From Pseudodesulfovibrio sp. 5S69 (GTDB taxonomy: Bacteria; Desulfobacterota; Desulfovibrionia; Desulfovibrionales; Desulfovibrionaceae): 64,000 nucleotides of DNA. Below are positions 47,063-58,207 of the stretch, in pieces. Position 1 is the stretch's first letter. Each line of letters begins with the position of its first letter. Below the pieces are notes generated by a model, which saw nothing but the letters and a program-made list of their open reading frames with translations, searched no databases and was not told where the DNA came from. Position numbers and translations under genes: made by a program. The stretch is from NCBI RefSeq assembly GCF_037094465.1, contig NZ_CP146609.1, forward strand, positions 4,025,501 to 4,089,500, read 5' to 3'.

Positions 47063-47192
47063 GTGACTTCCTTTCTTCGCTGATAGGCTTTCCGGTATCG
47101 TACCCGGATCGCGAAAAAAAGGAAAGAGGGCGCACCCCTACGCCGCACGGCATCGGGCCGGGCGGCGCGGGGCGGCGCTTGCGCGAAAGGGC

Positions 47193-47924
47193 CTAGGCCA
47201 GAGCCAGGCTCGGGGCGCGCCGCGCCTCGGGCCTGGCGAGCGGCGCGCCACGTCGCCCGACGAGCCCGTCGAGCAGGTCCCGCTGCCGCGAGGACAGGGC
47301 CGCGCGGTCCAGGCTGCGCCCGGCGTCGAAGATGCCGACCACCTCCTCGATGACGGTCACGCTGCGCGCCCGCTGGTGCCAGCCCGCCATGTTCCGCTGG
47401 CAGGAGTCGAACTCGCCCCGGAAGCGCCAGCCGCCGCAGCGGTCCACCACCAGCCTGCGCGACAGGCACAGGCAGAGCAGGTCCAGGTTGCCCGGGCGAA
47501 CCAGGGGACCGTCGTCGAAGACCGGCAGCCAGGGCTGGCCCAGAGCCAGTTGGGCGTCGATGCGCCCGATGACCATCTCGGCCTCCCGGTGGAGCAGGTA
47601 GCGGCTCAGGGAACACGGCTTGAGCACGTTGTCGTCGTCCAGGAAGACGACCTTCTCCCCGCCCGAGAGCTTGAGCAGGGTATCGCGGACCCCATGGCCC
47701 CGATCGCGGTCCGAGGGCAGGCTGAAGGTCCGGACCGGATAAGCGCAGTCCGGAGCCGTGCCCCGGACGCCGTCGAACCCGATGAGAATTTCCAGTTGGT
47801 TGCGCTCCAACCCGGCGAACCGGGCCGCCCGCTCCGCGGACGAGACCGCGTTTTTCAGGGCGTTCGGCCGATTCCCGGCCGAGGGCGTGATGATCGAAAA
47901 CAGAATATCGCCGTCCATGGCCAT
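47193..47924 (-). CDS. GT-A-type glycosyltransferase family 2-like protein
   Basis: 243 residues from ATG 47924 (GGAGGGAG upstream). N-terminal ILFSIITPSAGNRPNALKNA and a DXD-like metal motif in VVFLDDDNVLKP mark the GT-A fold; a later GEFDSCQRNM segment fits the acceptor half. Shorter than most family-2 enzymes, with an Arg/Ala-rich tail. The product could act on a glycan or on a small acceptor; no partner gene is nearby. Confidence 0.7.
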   Translation of the reverse strand: MAMDGDILFSIITPSAGNRPNALKNAVSSAERAARFAGLERNQLEILIGFDGVRGTAPDCAYPVRTFSLPSDRDRGHGVRDTLLKLSGGEKVVFLDDDNVLKPCSLSRYLLHREAEMVIGRIDAQLALGQPWLPVFDDGPLVRPGNLDLLCLCLSRRLVVDRCGGWRFRGEFDSCQRNMAGWHQRARSVTVIEEVVGIFDAGRSLDRAALSSRQRDLLDGLVGRRGAPLARPEARRAPSLALA

Positions 47925-48304
47925 ACCGTTGTCTCCCTCCCGCGTCCATGCGGGGTTGGCGGGGCGGATGTGCCCCGCGTGATGCTCAGTCAATCGGCCG
48001 GGAAGGTCCCGGCGTTTCCTTTTACGTATCGGCGGACGAGGCGTTATGTTTAGGGGGCGACAAGGAATTTCTTTGCCCGCCGGGGGCTTTGACGAATCGG
48101 AGATTTTTCGGAATTCCATGTTGATATGCTGTGGAAAAATGACGGCTCGGCGTGCCTCCATCCCCGCGCACGGGCGCTTCCCGCCCGCTGTCGGCTCCAC
48201 GGACGGACCGCCCCTCGGGACGGTTTGCCTGCGGCCCCGCCCCGCTGGACCTTTGCCGCGAATCCCTTTATCGTCCCCCAATCACCGAACACCTGGAGAA
48301 CTCG
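47925..48304. other. divergent intergenic region, glycosyltransferase / lptE
   Basis: 380 bp between divergent starts; promoters of both genes must lie here, but no convincing -35/-10 pair, repeat or RNA was identified. Confidence 0.4.
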
Positions 48305-48802
48305 ATGTCCCTGCTTCGATATACGGCGCTTTTCCTGCTCCTCGCCCTGCTTGCCGGGTGCGGCTACTCCTTCGGCGAGGGCGGCACGTCCGTGCTCCAG
48401 CCGCAGTACCGCACCGTGGCCATGGAAGAGATCAACAACCCGACCACCCTGGCCTGGCTCGAACCGCGCCTGCGCAAACTGCTGCGCGACGAGTTGCACA
48501 ACCGGGGAACCATCACCTGGGTGGACGACAAGGCAAAGGCCGATGCCCTGATCACCATCGACATCGACCGGTATTACCGACCCACAGCGGTCGAGGACGC
48601 CGACCAGCGGACCCTGCTCTCCGAGGCCATCTTCCAGTTCGAGGCGACCATCCGCTCGGCCACGGACAACTCCCTGCTCTGGAGCTCGGGCCAGATCTCC
48701 GAGAACTGGCCCTACGACTACGGCAGCGGCCAGGAGGCGGACATGGAGGTCACCCGTCGCGGCATCCAGGTCCTGGCCGACCGCATGACCCAGGACTACT
48801 AG
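48305..48802 (+). CDS. lptE: LPS-assembly lipoprotein LptE
   Basis: 165 residues. Lipoprotein signal peptide with lipobox LLAGC (Cys-19), followed by GYSFGEGG, the typical start of LptE. Family role: plugs the LptD outer-membrane barrel for LPS insertion. CTGGAG precedes the ATG. It is directly followed by holA, the lptE-holA order known from enterobacteria, which supports the call despite low sequence conservation. Confidence 0.85.
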   Translation: MSLLRYTALFLLLALLAGCGYSFGEGGTSVLQPQYRTVAMEEINNPTTLAWLEPRLRKLLRDELHNRGTITWVDDKAKADALITIDIDRYYRPTAVEDADQRTLLSEAIFQFEATIRSATDNSLLWSSGQISENWPYDYGSGQEADMEVTRRGIQVLADRMTQDY

Positions 48803-48817
48803 CCCCACGGAAGGACC

Positions 48818-49813
48818 ATGGCCGACCGCCCCAAATATCTCTTTCTCATCTGCCCCGATCCCCAGCTGATCAAGGCCCAGGTGGACGAACGCCTCAAGGG
48901 TTCCGGCCAGGAGGGCTGGGAGGTCAAGCCGTTCTGGGGCGATGACGATGACCCACTGCCCCCGGCCTTCTGGACCGACCTGACCATCAAGTCGCTCTTT
49001 CCCCAGCCCAAGGCCCTGGTCCTGCGCCGCGCCCACGCGCTCAAGGCGGACCAGTGGGACAAGCTCGACGCCGCGGTCAAAGGGCTCGGTCGCGAAATCT
49101 ACCCGATCTTCTGCCTCGAAGGCGAATGGAAAGGCAAGAAACCCCCGGTGCCCCCGGCCTTGTCCCGGCGCGGACTGTACAAGAAGGCCCGCGACGCGGG
49201 CTGGATCTGGGAGTCCCCCGGCCTGGACCAGCGCTCCCTGACCGACTTCGTCAAGCGCTGGGCCGCCAAGGCCGGGCTGACCTTCGAGCCGGGCGCGGGT
49301 CAGGCCCTGACCATGGCCCTGCCCACGGACGCCGTGGCCGTCCGCCTGGAGCTGGACAAGATCGAGCTGGCCGCGGGCGACGACAAGGTCGTGCGCAAGG
49401 AGCACGTCGACCTGGTGGCCCGGACCGGCGAGATGCCCTTCTTCGACCTCATGGACGCCCTGGCCAGGCCCGGGGCCGAGGCCTCGGTCTGGAAGCGGGT
49501 CATCGACGACCACTCCAAGTCCGCCAAGGACCAGATGCTCTTCAACCTGATCGGGTTCCTGGCCAGCCAGGCGCGCATGTACTGGCTCCTGGCCCACGGC
49601 GGCAAGGCCGCGGGAAGCCCGTTCATGCTCAAGAAAAAGGCCCCCCTGGCCCAGCGCCTCGGGGCGCGCGGCATCGCCCGGATGATCGACCTGGCCATGG
49701 AGGCCGAGCTCTCTCTCAAGACCGGCGAGCGCAAGTACGACGAGGCCCTGGACATGCTCATGGCCGGGCTCATCGACCTGTTCCGGCCCAAGGCCCAACC
49801 CCGGCGGTACTGA
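48818..49813 (+). CDS. holA: DNA polymerase III subunit delta
   Basis: 331 residues, length as expected. Begins ADRPKYLFLICPDPQLIKAQ, a diverged delta N-terminus; KARDAGWIWESP and WRVIDDHSKS-like segments follow the family pattern. Clamp-loader subunit that opens the beta clamp. GGAAGG upstream of ATG 48818, 15 bp after the lptE stop. Call rests partly on the gene order. Confidence 0.75.
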   Translation: MADRPKYLFLICPDPQLIKAQVDERLKGSGQEGWEVKPFWGDDDDPLPPAFWTDLTIKSLFPQPKALVLRRAHALKADQWDKLDAAVKGLGREIYPIFCLEGEWKGKKPPVPPALSRRGLYKKARDAGWIWESPGLDQRSLTDFVKRWAAKAGLTFEPGAGQALTMALPTDAVAVRLELDKIELAAGDDKVVRKEHVDLVARTGEMPFFDLMDALARPGAEASVWKRVIDDHSKSAKDQMLFNLIGFLASQARMYWLLAHGGKAAGSPFMLKKKAPLAQRLGARGIARMIDLAMEAELSLKTGERKYDEALDMLMAGLIDLFRPKAQPRRY

Positions 49814-49815
49814 CC

Positions 49816-50505
49816 ATGGCCCCCAAGCCCGAGAACGTCCCCCACTACGTCGGCCACCGCCAGCGCCTCAAGGCCCGGCTCGCGGACAACCCGCGCGGAC
49901 TGGCCGACTACGAGATCCTCGAACTGCTCCTGGCCCTGACCGTGCCCCGGCGCGACACCAAGCCGCTCGCCAAGGCGCTCATCGACCGCTTCGGCTCGCT
50001 CAAGGAGGCCGTCCTGGCCCGGCCCGACCAGCTCGACGGGATCAAGGGACTGGGCCCGGCCACGCAGAGCCAGTGGACACTCCTTCAGGAACTCCACGCC
50101 CGCCTGGGCGAGGCCGGCGCCCGGCGCGGCCAGATCGTCAGCGACCCCGACGCCCTGGCCCGGGCGGCCATGGCCCGGCTCGGGCACAAGGACACCGAGG
50201 AGTTCTGGGCGGTCTTCATGGACACCAAGAACCGGATCATCAACTGGGAACAGATGAGCCGGGGCACGACCAACGCCACCGCCATCTTCCCGCGCGAGAT
50301 CGCGGCCGCCGCCCTGCGCCTGGAAGCCACCAACGTCATCCTCGTCCACAACCACCCCGGCGGCGGCAGCGACCCGTCCTCCGAAGACATCCTGCTCACC
50401 GCCAAGGTCGCCGAGGCGTGCGCCAGCCTCGACATCCATGTGCGCGACCACATCATCGTCACCGACCACGACTACTACAGCTTCAACGAGTTCGGGAGGC
50501 TCTAG
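49816..50505 (+). CDS. radC: RadC/JAB-domain protein
   Basis: 229 residues. N-terminal helix-hairpin-helix region (LDGIKGLGPATQ) and C-terminal JAB-type metal motif HNHPGGGSDPSSED. Long annotated as DNA repair protein RadC, though the biochemical role is unsettled. Begins 2 bp after the holA stop; its TAG stop directly abuts the ATG of the acylphosphatase gene. Confidence 0.93.
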   Translation: MAPKPENVPHYVGHRQRLKARLADNPRGLADYEILELLLALTVPRRDTKPLAKALIDRFGSLKEAVLARPDQLDGIKGLGPATQSQWTLLQELHARLGEAGARRGQIVSDPDALARAAMARLGHKDTEEFWAVFMDTKNRIINWEQMSRGTTNATAIFPREIAAAALRLEATNVILVHNHPGGGSDPSSEDILLTAKVAEACASLDIHVRDHIIVTDHDYYSFNEFGRL

Positions 50506-50778
50506 ATGCGGGAGATGGCCGCCATCGTCCGGGGCAGGGTCCAAGGAGTCTGGTTCCGGGGCTGGACCCGCGAAACCGCCCGAGCCCTCGGCGTCACCGG
50601 ATGGGTACGCAACCTGCCCGACGGGTCCGTGGAAGTCCTGGCCCACGGCAGCGACGAACAACTCGACCAACTCGAATCGCACCTCTGGCAAGGCCCGCCG
50701 CTCGCCCGCGTGACCACCATCGAATCCCGCCGAGCCGACACCGACACCCCCCTGTCCGACTTCTCGGTCCGCCGCTGA
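50506..50778 (+). CDS. acyP: acylphosphatase
   Basis: 90 residues, full length. GRVQGVWFRGWTRETA holds the catalytic Arg, and GWVRNLPDGSVEV the catalytic Asn. Hydrolyses acyl phosphates. Last gene of lptE-holA-radC-acyP; a hairpin repeat follows. Confidence 0.95.
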   Translation: MREMAAIVRGRVQGVWFRGWTRETARALGVTGWVRNLPDGSVEVLAHGSDEQLDQLESHLWQGPPLARVTTIESRRADTDTPLSDFSVRR

Positions 50779-50783
50779 CGCGG

Positions 50784-50900
50784 CGGGGCCTCCGGCGCCG
50801 GAGAGGAGAGAGGGAACCCTTTGGAAGGGCTTCCCTCTCCCTTCCCCCGGACCCCCATCCCCTCTCACCCTCCTGAGCCTCTCAGGCCGCTTCGCGGATG
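50784..50900 (-). repeat. intergenic long-hairpin repeat after acyP
   Basis: GCCTCCGGCGCCGGAG, hairpin GAGAGGGAACCCTTTGG / AAGGGCTTCCCTCTC, C-rich spacer, GCCGCTTCGCGG. Imperfect stem. Confidence 0.7.
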
Positions 50901-50991
50901 GAGGGCGCGCTGGAATTCTCCTTCGCCGCAGTTAAAGGCGACGCCTTCTCAATATCCTTATCCCTCGCCCTACCTGGCGGCGTTGGCAACC

Positions 50992-51058
50992 GTCCCGAAG
51001 GGTTCGCGCCGGGCGGCCTTCCGAGGCCCGTGGACGTCCGGCGCGAACCCTTCGGGAC
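50992..51058. repeat. 21-bp perfect inverted repeat
   Basis: Arms GTCCCGAAGGGTTCGCGCCGG (50992-51012, the first 20 quoted plus G) and its exact complement (51038-51058) separated by 25 nt that themselves contain GGCC...GGCC. No T-run follows. Lies in the 540 bp gap between acyP and lon. Confidence 0.75.
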
Positions 51059-51126
51059 ACCGCACGGCCAAGCTACACCAACCCCTTCGAGCAAACAGCC
51101 ACACTTCCGCCCACGCACCCCCCTGT

Positions 51127-51224
51127 CGAAGGCACACAAAAAGTTTGGGAGGGTCCAGGGAACCCTTTTCAAAGGGTTCCCTGGCGGGGTCTGGGGCAGC
51201 GCCCCGGCCGCCGGAGGCTCTATT
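51127..51224 (+). repeat. intergenic long-hairpin repeat upstream of lon
   Basis: ACAAAAAGTTTGGGAGGG, hairpin CAGGGAACCCTTTTC / AAAGGGTTCCCTG, then GGGGCAGCGCCCC and GGCCGCCGGAGGC. Confidence 0.75.
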
Positions 51225-51317
51225 AGCAATTTACCATAATAATGGACTTGCCAACTTGGTTTGACGATATATGTAGGGTAACACCATCTGTTTGCACACA
51301 AATCAGAGGATACCCAC

Positions 51318-53834
<2,517 letters not shown>

Positions 53835-53855
53835 CCCGGCTCCCCATATCCATAG

Positions 53856-53896
53856 AAAAAGGCCCGGACCAATTTGGTCCGGGCCTTGTTTTTTTG
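53856..53896. terminator. terminator after lon
   Basis: AAAAAGGCCCGGACCAA / TTGGTCCGGGCC with trailing T-run; also serves the convergent gene at 53911. Confidence 0.9.
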
Positions 53897-53910
53897 CCTA
53901 CTGCCGCCGC

Positions 53911-54987
53911 CTAGCGCGGGGTCACGTCCTTGACCGCGTTGCCCGAGGGCGCGGACACCGGGATGGGCGTGTAGTCGGAGCGGGTGAAATCGAGCTTCTT
54001 GAGGTCGATGGCCCGCAGGGTCTGGTCGCCGTAGTCCGCGAAGTAGAGTACGCGGTTGGTCAGGTCCTCGATGGCCGTCCACTGGGTGTAGTCGGCGGCT
54101 TCGCCCTGGGGCTTCTTGTCCCGGCTGACGCCCGGCATGACGTCGACCTGGTTGAGCAGGTGCCGGGCGAAGACCACGGCCTGCGCGGCGTTCTCCGGCT
54201 GGTAGGCGAACTTGCCGAGCACGGCGGTGCGCACGAACCGGGACGGGGGCGTGCAGTCGCCCGGCAGGCCGAACAGGCCCGAGCCGTTGCCCGTGCCCTT
54301 GACGGTCATGCCGTTCAGCTCCAGGCCGGTCCGCATGTCGGGCGAGAGGTTGACGTAGTTGCGCAGGTTGGCCCACTGGCCGGGCAGGGGCGGCTCGTTG
54401 GTCATGACGCCCAGCGGATTGTCGTAGATGTGCAGTTGGCCGTCGATCCATTCGGCGACCAGGCTGTCGCCCCGGTCGTCGTGCACGGCCAGATGCAGCA
54501 CCGGGACGCCGCCCAGTCCAGCCAGTTCCTTGCCCCAGACGAGCACGTCGGGCAGGGCCTTCCTGACCTCGGCCACGGTCTCGAACCGGCCGAGAATCCA
54601 GTCGGGCACCATGGTCACGTCCAGGGCCTTGGCCTCGCTGCCCTTGGGCACGGCCTGGTAGCCGACCGACGGGAGCCAGAGGACCTTGGCCGAGAGCCCC
54701 TTCTCGTTCATGCCGTCGGTGGACGCCTCCAGCCCCAGGACGGAAAAGGCCACGAACCCGTGGCGCTGCTGCCACTGCATCCCCTGCTTCTTGCCGGGTG
54801 CCTCGGAGGTCCAGAGCTTGCCACGGGGATAGACGGTCACCCTGGCCTGGTCATCCACGGCAAAATCCATGGACCGCCCGCCGACGATCGTCCCGTCCTT
54901 GGCCTTGACGATGAAATCCGTGCACGCCATGGCCGGAGCGGCCAACAGCAGCAGACATATTGCAAACGCAACTATTCGGTATAACAT
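53911..54987 (-). CDS. choloylglycine hydrolase-like linear-amide C-N hydrolase, exported
   Basis: 358 residues from ATG 54987 (AAGGAG upstream). A signal peptide ends AMA, so cleavage exposes Cys-22 as the N-terminal nucleophile of an Ntn-hydrolase (CTDFIVKAKDG; then GRSMDFAVD). Other family features: GLEASTDGMNEKGL and NPLGVMTNEP. Related enzymes cut bile-salt amides, penicillin V or N-acyl-homoserine lactones; here the natural substrate is unknown and the enzyme would be periplasmic. Confidence 0.88.
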   Translation of the reverse strand: MLYRIVAFAICLLLLAAPAMACTDFIVKAKDGTIVGGRSMDFAVDDQARVTVYPRGKLWTSEAPGKKQGMQWQQRHGFVAFSVLGLEASTDGMNEKGLSAKVLWLPSVGYQAVPKGSEAKALDVTMVPDWILGRFETVAEVRKALPDVLVWGKELAGLGGVPVLHLAVHDDRGDSLVAEWIDGQLHIYDNPLGVMTNEPPLPGQWANLRNYVNLSPDMRTGLELNGMTVKGTGNGSGLFGLPGDCTPPSRFVRTAVLGKFAYQPENAAQAVVFARHLLNQVDVMPGVSRDKKPQGEAADYTQWTAIEDLTNRVLYFADYGDQTLRAIDLKKLDFTRSDYTPIPVSAPSGNAVKDVTPR

Positions 54988-55184
54988 GAGAACTCCTTGA
55001 GTATGGGTATAGCCCGCGCAATGAGCGGAACCGACTTTACCCAAAAGGGATACGCCGCCCCCGCCCGCAGTGTCGAGCCGTAAAAAACATAATACCCGAC
55101 TTGACTCCCCCTCACCGCCCCCGCCTTCTCCAAGCATGAACGCAAAAAGGCCTCCCCCCTCCCAGGCGGACGCCTCATTTCCCC

Positions 55185-55383
55185 CTCCCCAATTGGAGCG
55201 ATTCGGGTGCGCCAGCACCCGACAGCGGCTCTCTCTCCCGGCGCATTTCCGCCCTCGAAATAGGCTTGGGAGAGTGGGTCAGCTATGCATTTTCCGAGGG
55301 TTCGCCTGACCGCAGCGTACCCCAGTACGTGAGGATCAGGCGGACCCTCGGGAAATGTGCAGATGGCCCGCTATCGCAAGCCG
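55185..55383 (+). ncRNA. conserved structured intergenic element, copy A
   Basis: 199 nt. In order: short hairpin CTCC...GGAG, stem CGGGTGC / GCACCCG followed by ACAGCGGCTC, a loop AATAGGCTT, GAGAGTGG, a long stem (55291-55309 with 55336-55354) capped by CCGCAGCGTA-N6-TACGTGAGGAT, and a 3' block CCGCTATCGCAAGCCG. The same blocks in the same order occur at 59583-59764, while the long stem has a different sequence there. Whether it is transcribed, and from which strand, is unknown. It ends 14 bp from the stop of the convergent TPR gene. Confidence 0.6.
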
Positions 55384-55396
55384 GCCCCCGCCCCTC

Positions 55397-56386
55397 CTAC
55401 ATCCCAACCGCATCGCGGCCGGGCAGCCAGAGGCCGTTGTCGCGGCGCCTGCCGGTGGAGGAGGACGCCGAGCCGGCGTTGCGGGCCTCGTTTCGCAGGG
55501 CTCGGACCCGGGCCTGTTCCCGGGCCGGGGCGTTAGCGCCGAAGGCGCTCTCGCCGAACAGCGCGGCGCGCCGGGCCACGCCCTCGGGGACCGGGGGCTT
55601 GCCGTAGCGGCGGCGCAGGCCCGGATTCTCGGCCAGGGCGCCGATCAGGGCCACCAGGTCGCGGGCCGGGGGAAGCTCGGGATTGAGTTCGAAGCAGCGG
55701 GTCAGCATGGTCATGCAGTCCCACCACTGGCCCTGTTCGTAGTAGGCGCGGGCCAGGTTGTAGTACAGGTGGTCGTCCCGGTCGGTGTATTTGAGGGCGC
55801 GCCGGTAGCAGATCACCGCGCCTTCGAGATGGCCGATCTTGCGCAGGCCGATGCCGAACTCGTTGAACAGGTACTGGTCCTTGCCGGGGAACGGGGTCTT
55901 GACCCGCATCAGCTCGCCGAACAGGGTTCGGCCCTTGGCCATGCGCCGGGCCAGGATGTACTCCTGGCCGAGCTCGAACAGGCCGCGCACGTTGGGTTCG
56001 TCGATGGCCAGCAGGGAACGCCGGTAGCCGAGTTCGCGGTTGGTGCCGACCAGCCGGTAGTTGCGGCGGCGGACCGAGGGGAGCATGCGCTCCTCGAACA
56101 CGGCCACCTCGGGCGTGTAGTGGGTGATCAGTTCGTCGATGGAGATCAGGGACTCTTCGCCGAAGGGCAGGAAGTCGCCGTCCACGCCGCGCACGGCATA
56201 GCCGTCCTCGCCCACCTGGCGCACGAGCCAGTAGTGGACGCGGCCCTGCCCGCGCAGGGTGGTTCCCTTGCCGGGGTTCCGGGATTTCGCGATGGAGAAG
56301 ATGCAGCAGACAGGACCGACGCACCCCTTGGAGGCCCGGCCCGCCCGGCTTTTATTGTCTATGGAAACGAGCGTGTTCTTGTTCAT
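55397..56386 (-). CDS. TPR protein of unknown function, paralogue 1
   Basis: 329 residues. The N-terminal 150 residues belong to no family I recognise (LRGQGRVHYWLVRQVGEDGY, EESLISIDELITHYTPEVAV); the middle holds tetratricopeptide-like helices (DHLYYNLARAYYEQGQWWDC, FGIGLRKIGHLEGAVICYRR), then RRYGKPPVPEGVARRA. The C-terminal 45 residues are Arg/Ala-rich. A paralogue with the same plan follows upstream (56726-57673). No signal peptide, so cytosolic. Perhaps a scaffold or stress-linked protein; function unassigned. Confidence 0.75.
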   Translation of the reverse strand: MNKNTLVSIDNKSRAGRASKGCVGPVCCIFSIAKSRNPGKGTTLRGQGRVHYWLVRQVGEDGYAVRGVDGDFLPFGEESLISIDELITHYTPEVAVFEERMLPSVRRRNYRLVGTNRELGYRRSLLAIDEPNVRGLFELGQEYILARRMAKGRTLFGELMRVKTPFPGKDQYLFNEFGIGLRKIGHLEGAVICYRRALKYTDRDDHLYYNLARAYYEQGQWWDCMTMLTRCFELNPELPPARDLVALIGALAENPGLRRRYGKPPVPEGVARRAALFGESAFGANAPAREQARVRALRNEARNAGSASSSTGRRRDNGLWLPGRDAVGM

Positions 56387-56725
56387 GGGTCACCCTTTGC
56401 AGGGGGCGACCATGCCCGGTCCGGCCATCCGGCCCGCGTTTTCCCCGAACGCGAACCGACGGTGCCGCCGTTGCCGGGCACGGCATTTCCCCTGCGCCGT
56501 CCAGTGGGCTCCCGCAATCTGCCTGGCGCGTTACGTGGAAACTCGACCGGCCATGGCCGGACAACCTATTCCACCCCGTATTCCCGATTCATATCGGCCC
56601 GCGGCGGGAAAGGCTTTAGTGGAAAAATCAATGGGCGGGGGAATCCTGCCATGGGCATTCCGGCACGGAATCTTCGGAGGCCCCGCCCTGCGGCGCGGCT
56701 TGCGGATCACGATTGCCCTTTCGGG
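56387..56725. other. gap between the two TPR paralogues
   Basis: 339 bp, no gene seen. Contains the palindrome GACCGGCCATGGCCGG and several CCGG/GGCC-rich arms, and probably the promoter of the 55397-56386 gene, but no clear promoter boxes. Confidence 0.4.
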
Positions 56726-57673
56726 CTAGTCCTCGCTCCCGTGGCGCTTGAACTCCACGTACCCGATGCCGCCGGACCGGGCGCGGCCGGGTTCCACGGG
56801 GCGGGCCACCAGGGTGTCGTCGAGCTTGAGCCTGCCGGACCCGGCGGCCAGGAGCTGGCGGGCGCGAGCGGCCACGGCGGGCGGCACCGGCGGCTTGCCG
56901 TAGCGGGCCAGGAGCCGATCGTCCGCCTCCAGGGCGACCATGACCCGCAGCAGGTCGTTGGTCGCTTCCAAGGCGGGGGCGAACTTGTGGGACTGGATCA
57001 GGTAGTCCAGGGAGCGCGTCCAGTCGTCGTTCTCATAGTGGGCGCGGGCCAGGTTGTAGAAGAGGTTTTCGTCGTCCTGGACGTAGTCCAGGGCGCGCAG
57101 GAAGAAGGCGATGGCCAGGTCGTAGAGGCCGAGCTTGCGCAAGATGATGCCGAAGTCGTTGAACAGGAACTGGTCCCTGCCCTCGAAGTCGGCCCCGATG
57201 CGGGCGAGGTCGGAGAACAGGGCGGTGGCCCGGTCCGGATCGCCCCGCTCCAGGTAGATCAGGCCCAGGCCGAACAGGCCGTTGAACACGCGCCCGTCGA
57301 TGGTCGAGGTCAGGGCGTCCTCCGGGGTGCCGCGGCCGAGCATGGCCGGGACCACGTGCTCCTCGAAATAGCCCAACTCGGGCGCATAGCCCTCGGCCAG
57401 TTCGTCCAGGGTGATCAGCTCGGCCTCGCCCATGGGCAGGTGGCGGTCGCTGAGCAACCGGCTGGCGAAGTCCTCCTCGCCGGTCTGCTCCACGAAGCGG
57501 AAGGTCAGGCTCTCGTGGGTGCGGCTGTTTACGCCCATGCCCATCTTCACCGGGGTCAGCGCGGAGAACACGCAGCGGACCATGCCGCCCGCCATGTAGG
57601 CCCGGCCGGACGGGCCGGAGGTGGGTTCGTCCTCTTCGGTGTCGAGATGCAGGGCAAAAAATTCGTCTTTCAT
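56726..57673 (-). CDS. TPR protein of unknown function, paralogue 2
   Basis: 315 residues. Same order as paralogue 1: N-terminal unknown domain (MVRCVFSALTPVKMGMGV, EAELITLDELAEGYAPELGY, FEEHVVPAML), TPR helices (ENLFYNLARAHYENDDWTRS, FGIILRKLGLYDLAIAFFLR), then ARYGKPPVPPAVAARA. The matching segments FEE/EERMLPS and YGKPPVP show common descent. Divergent end, with its own promoter region; no signal peptide. Confidence 0.75.
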   Translation of the reverse strand: MKDEFFALHLDTEEDEPTSGPSGRAYMAGGMVRCVFSALTPVKMGMGVNSRTHESLTFRFVEQTGEEDFASRLLSDRHLPMGEAELITLDELAEGYAPELGYFEEHVVPAMLGRGTPEDALTSTIDGRVFNGLFGLGLIYLERGDPDRATALFSDLARIGADFEGRDQFLFNDFGIILRKLGLYDLAIAFFLRALDYVQDDENLFYNLARAHYENDDWTRSLDYLIQSHKFAPALEATNDLLRVMVALEADDRLLARYGKPPVPPAVAARARQLLAAGSGRLKLDDTLVARPVEPGRARSGGIGYVEFKRHGSED

Positions 57674-57828
57674 GGACCCTCGGCAGCGGCTTGGGCGGGC
57701 CTAAGCGCCCGGCTTTTACGCATACTTTTCCTTAGCCGGGGGCGGGGGGCGCTGTAAAGCACGGATTTCCAGGGCCGGGGTGGACACGGCGGACATCGGA
57801 CTTACCTTATGCCCGGCCGGGGGCGACG

Positions 57829-57857
57829 TTGCCAGTCCGGTCCTTTTCAGCTATGGA
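57829..57857 (+). promoter_or_regulatory. sigma-70 promoter of the fmdB2-hemC unit
   Basis: TTGCCA, 17 bp, TATGGA, about 50 bp upstream of ATG 57910. Confidence 0.5.
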
Positions 57858-57909
57858 AACCCTCTGCCGGGAGCGCCCGGCCCATTACAACACCGTTTCG
57901 GAGCACGAC

Positions 57910-58158
57910 ATGCCCATTTTTGAATACAAGTGCAATGCATGCGGCAACGAATTCGAGGAACTCGTCTTCGACCGCGACGAATGCCCCCCCTGCCCCAAAT
58001 GCCAATCCGCGGACACCGGCAAGCTCATGAGCGCCGTCCGGTCCAAGGTCGGCGGCTTCTCGCCCGACGCGGGCGGCGACTCCGGCCCGGCCGCGCCCAG
58101 CGCGCCCTCGTCCGGCTGCGCGGGCTGTTCCGGCGGCAACTGCTCCAGCTGCGGCTAA
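57910..58158 (+). CDS. FmdB-type zinc-ribbon protein 2
   Basis: 82 residues: [25 protein letters not shown], then a Gly/Pro/Ser-rich tail ending in a Cys cluster ([14 protein letters not shown]). Same plan as 35236-35439 but with the extra C-terminal Cys motif, which could bind a second metal. Immediately upstream of hemC (49 bp). Confidence 0.87.
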   Translation: MPIFEYKCNACGNEFEELVFDRDECPPCPKCQSADTGKLMSAVRSKVGGFSPDAGGDSGPAAPSAPSSGCAGCSGGNCSSCG

Positions 58159-58207
58159 TCTCCGAGTGCCATCCTCACACGATGGAAGTCATACCATAGG
58201 AATCTGC

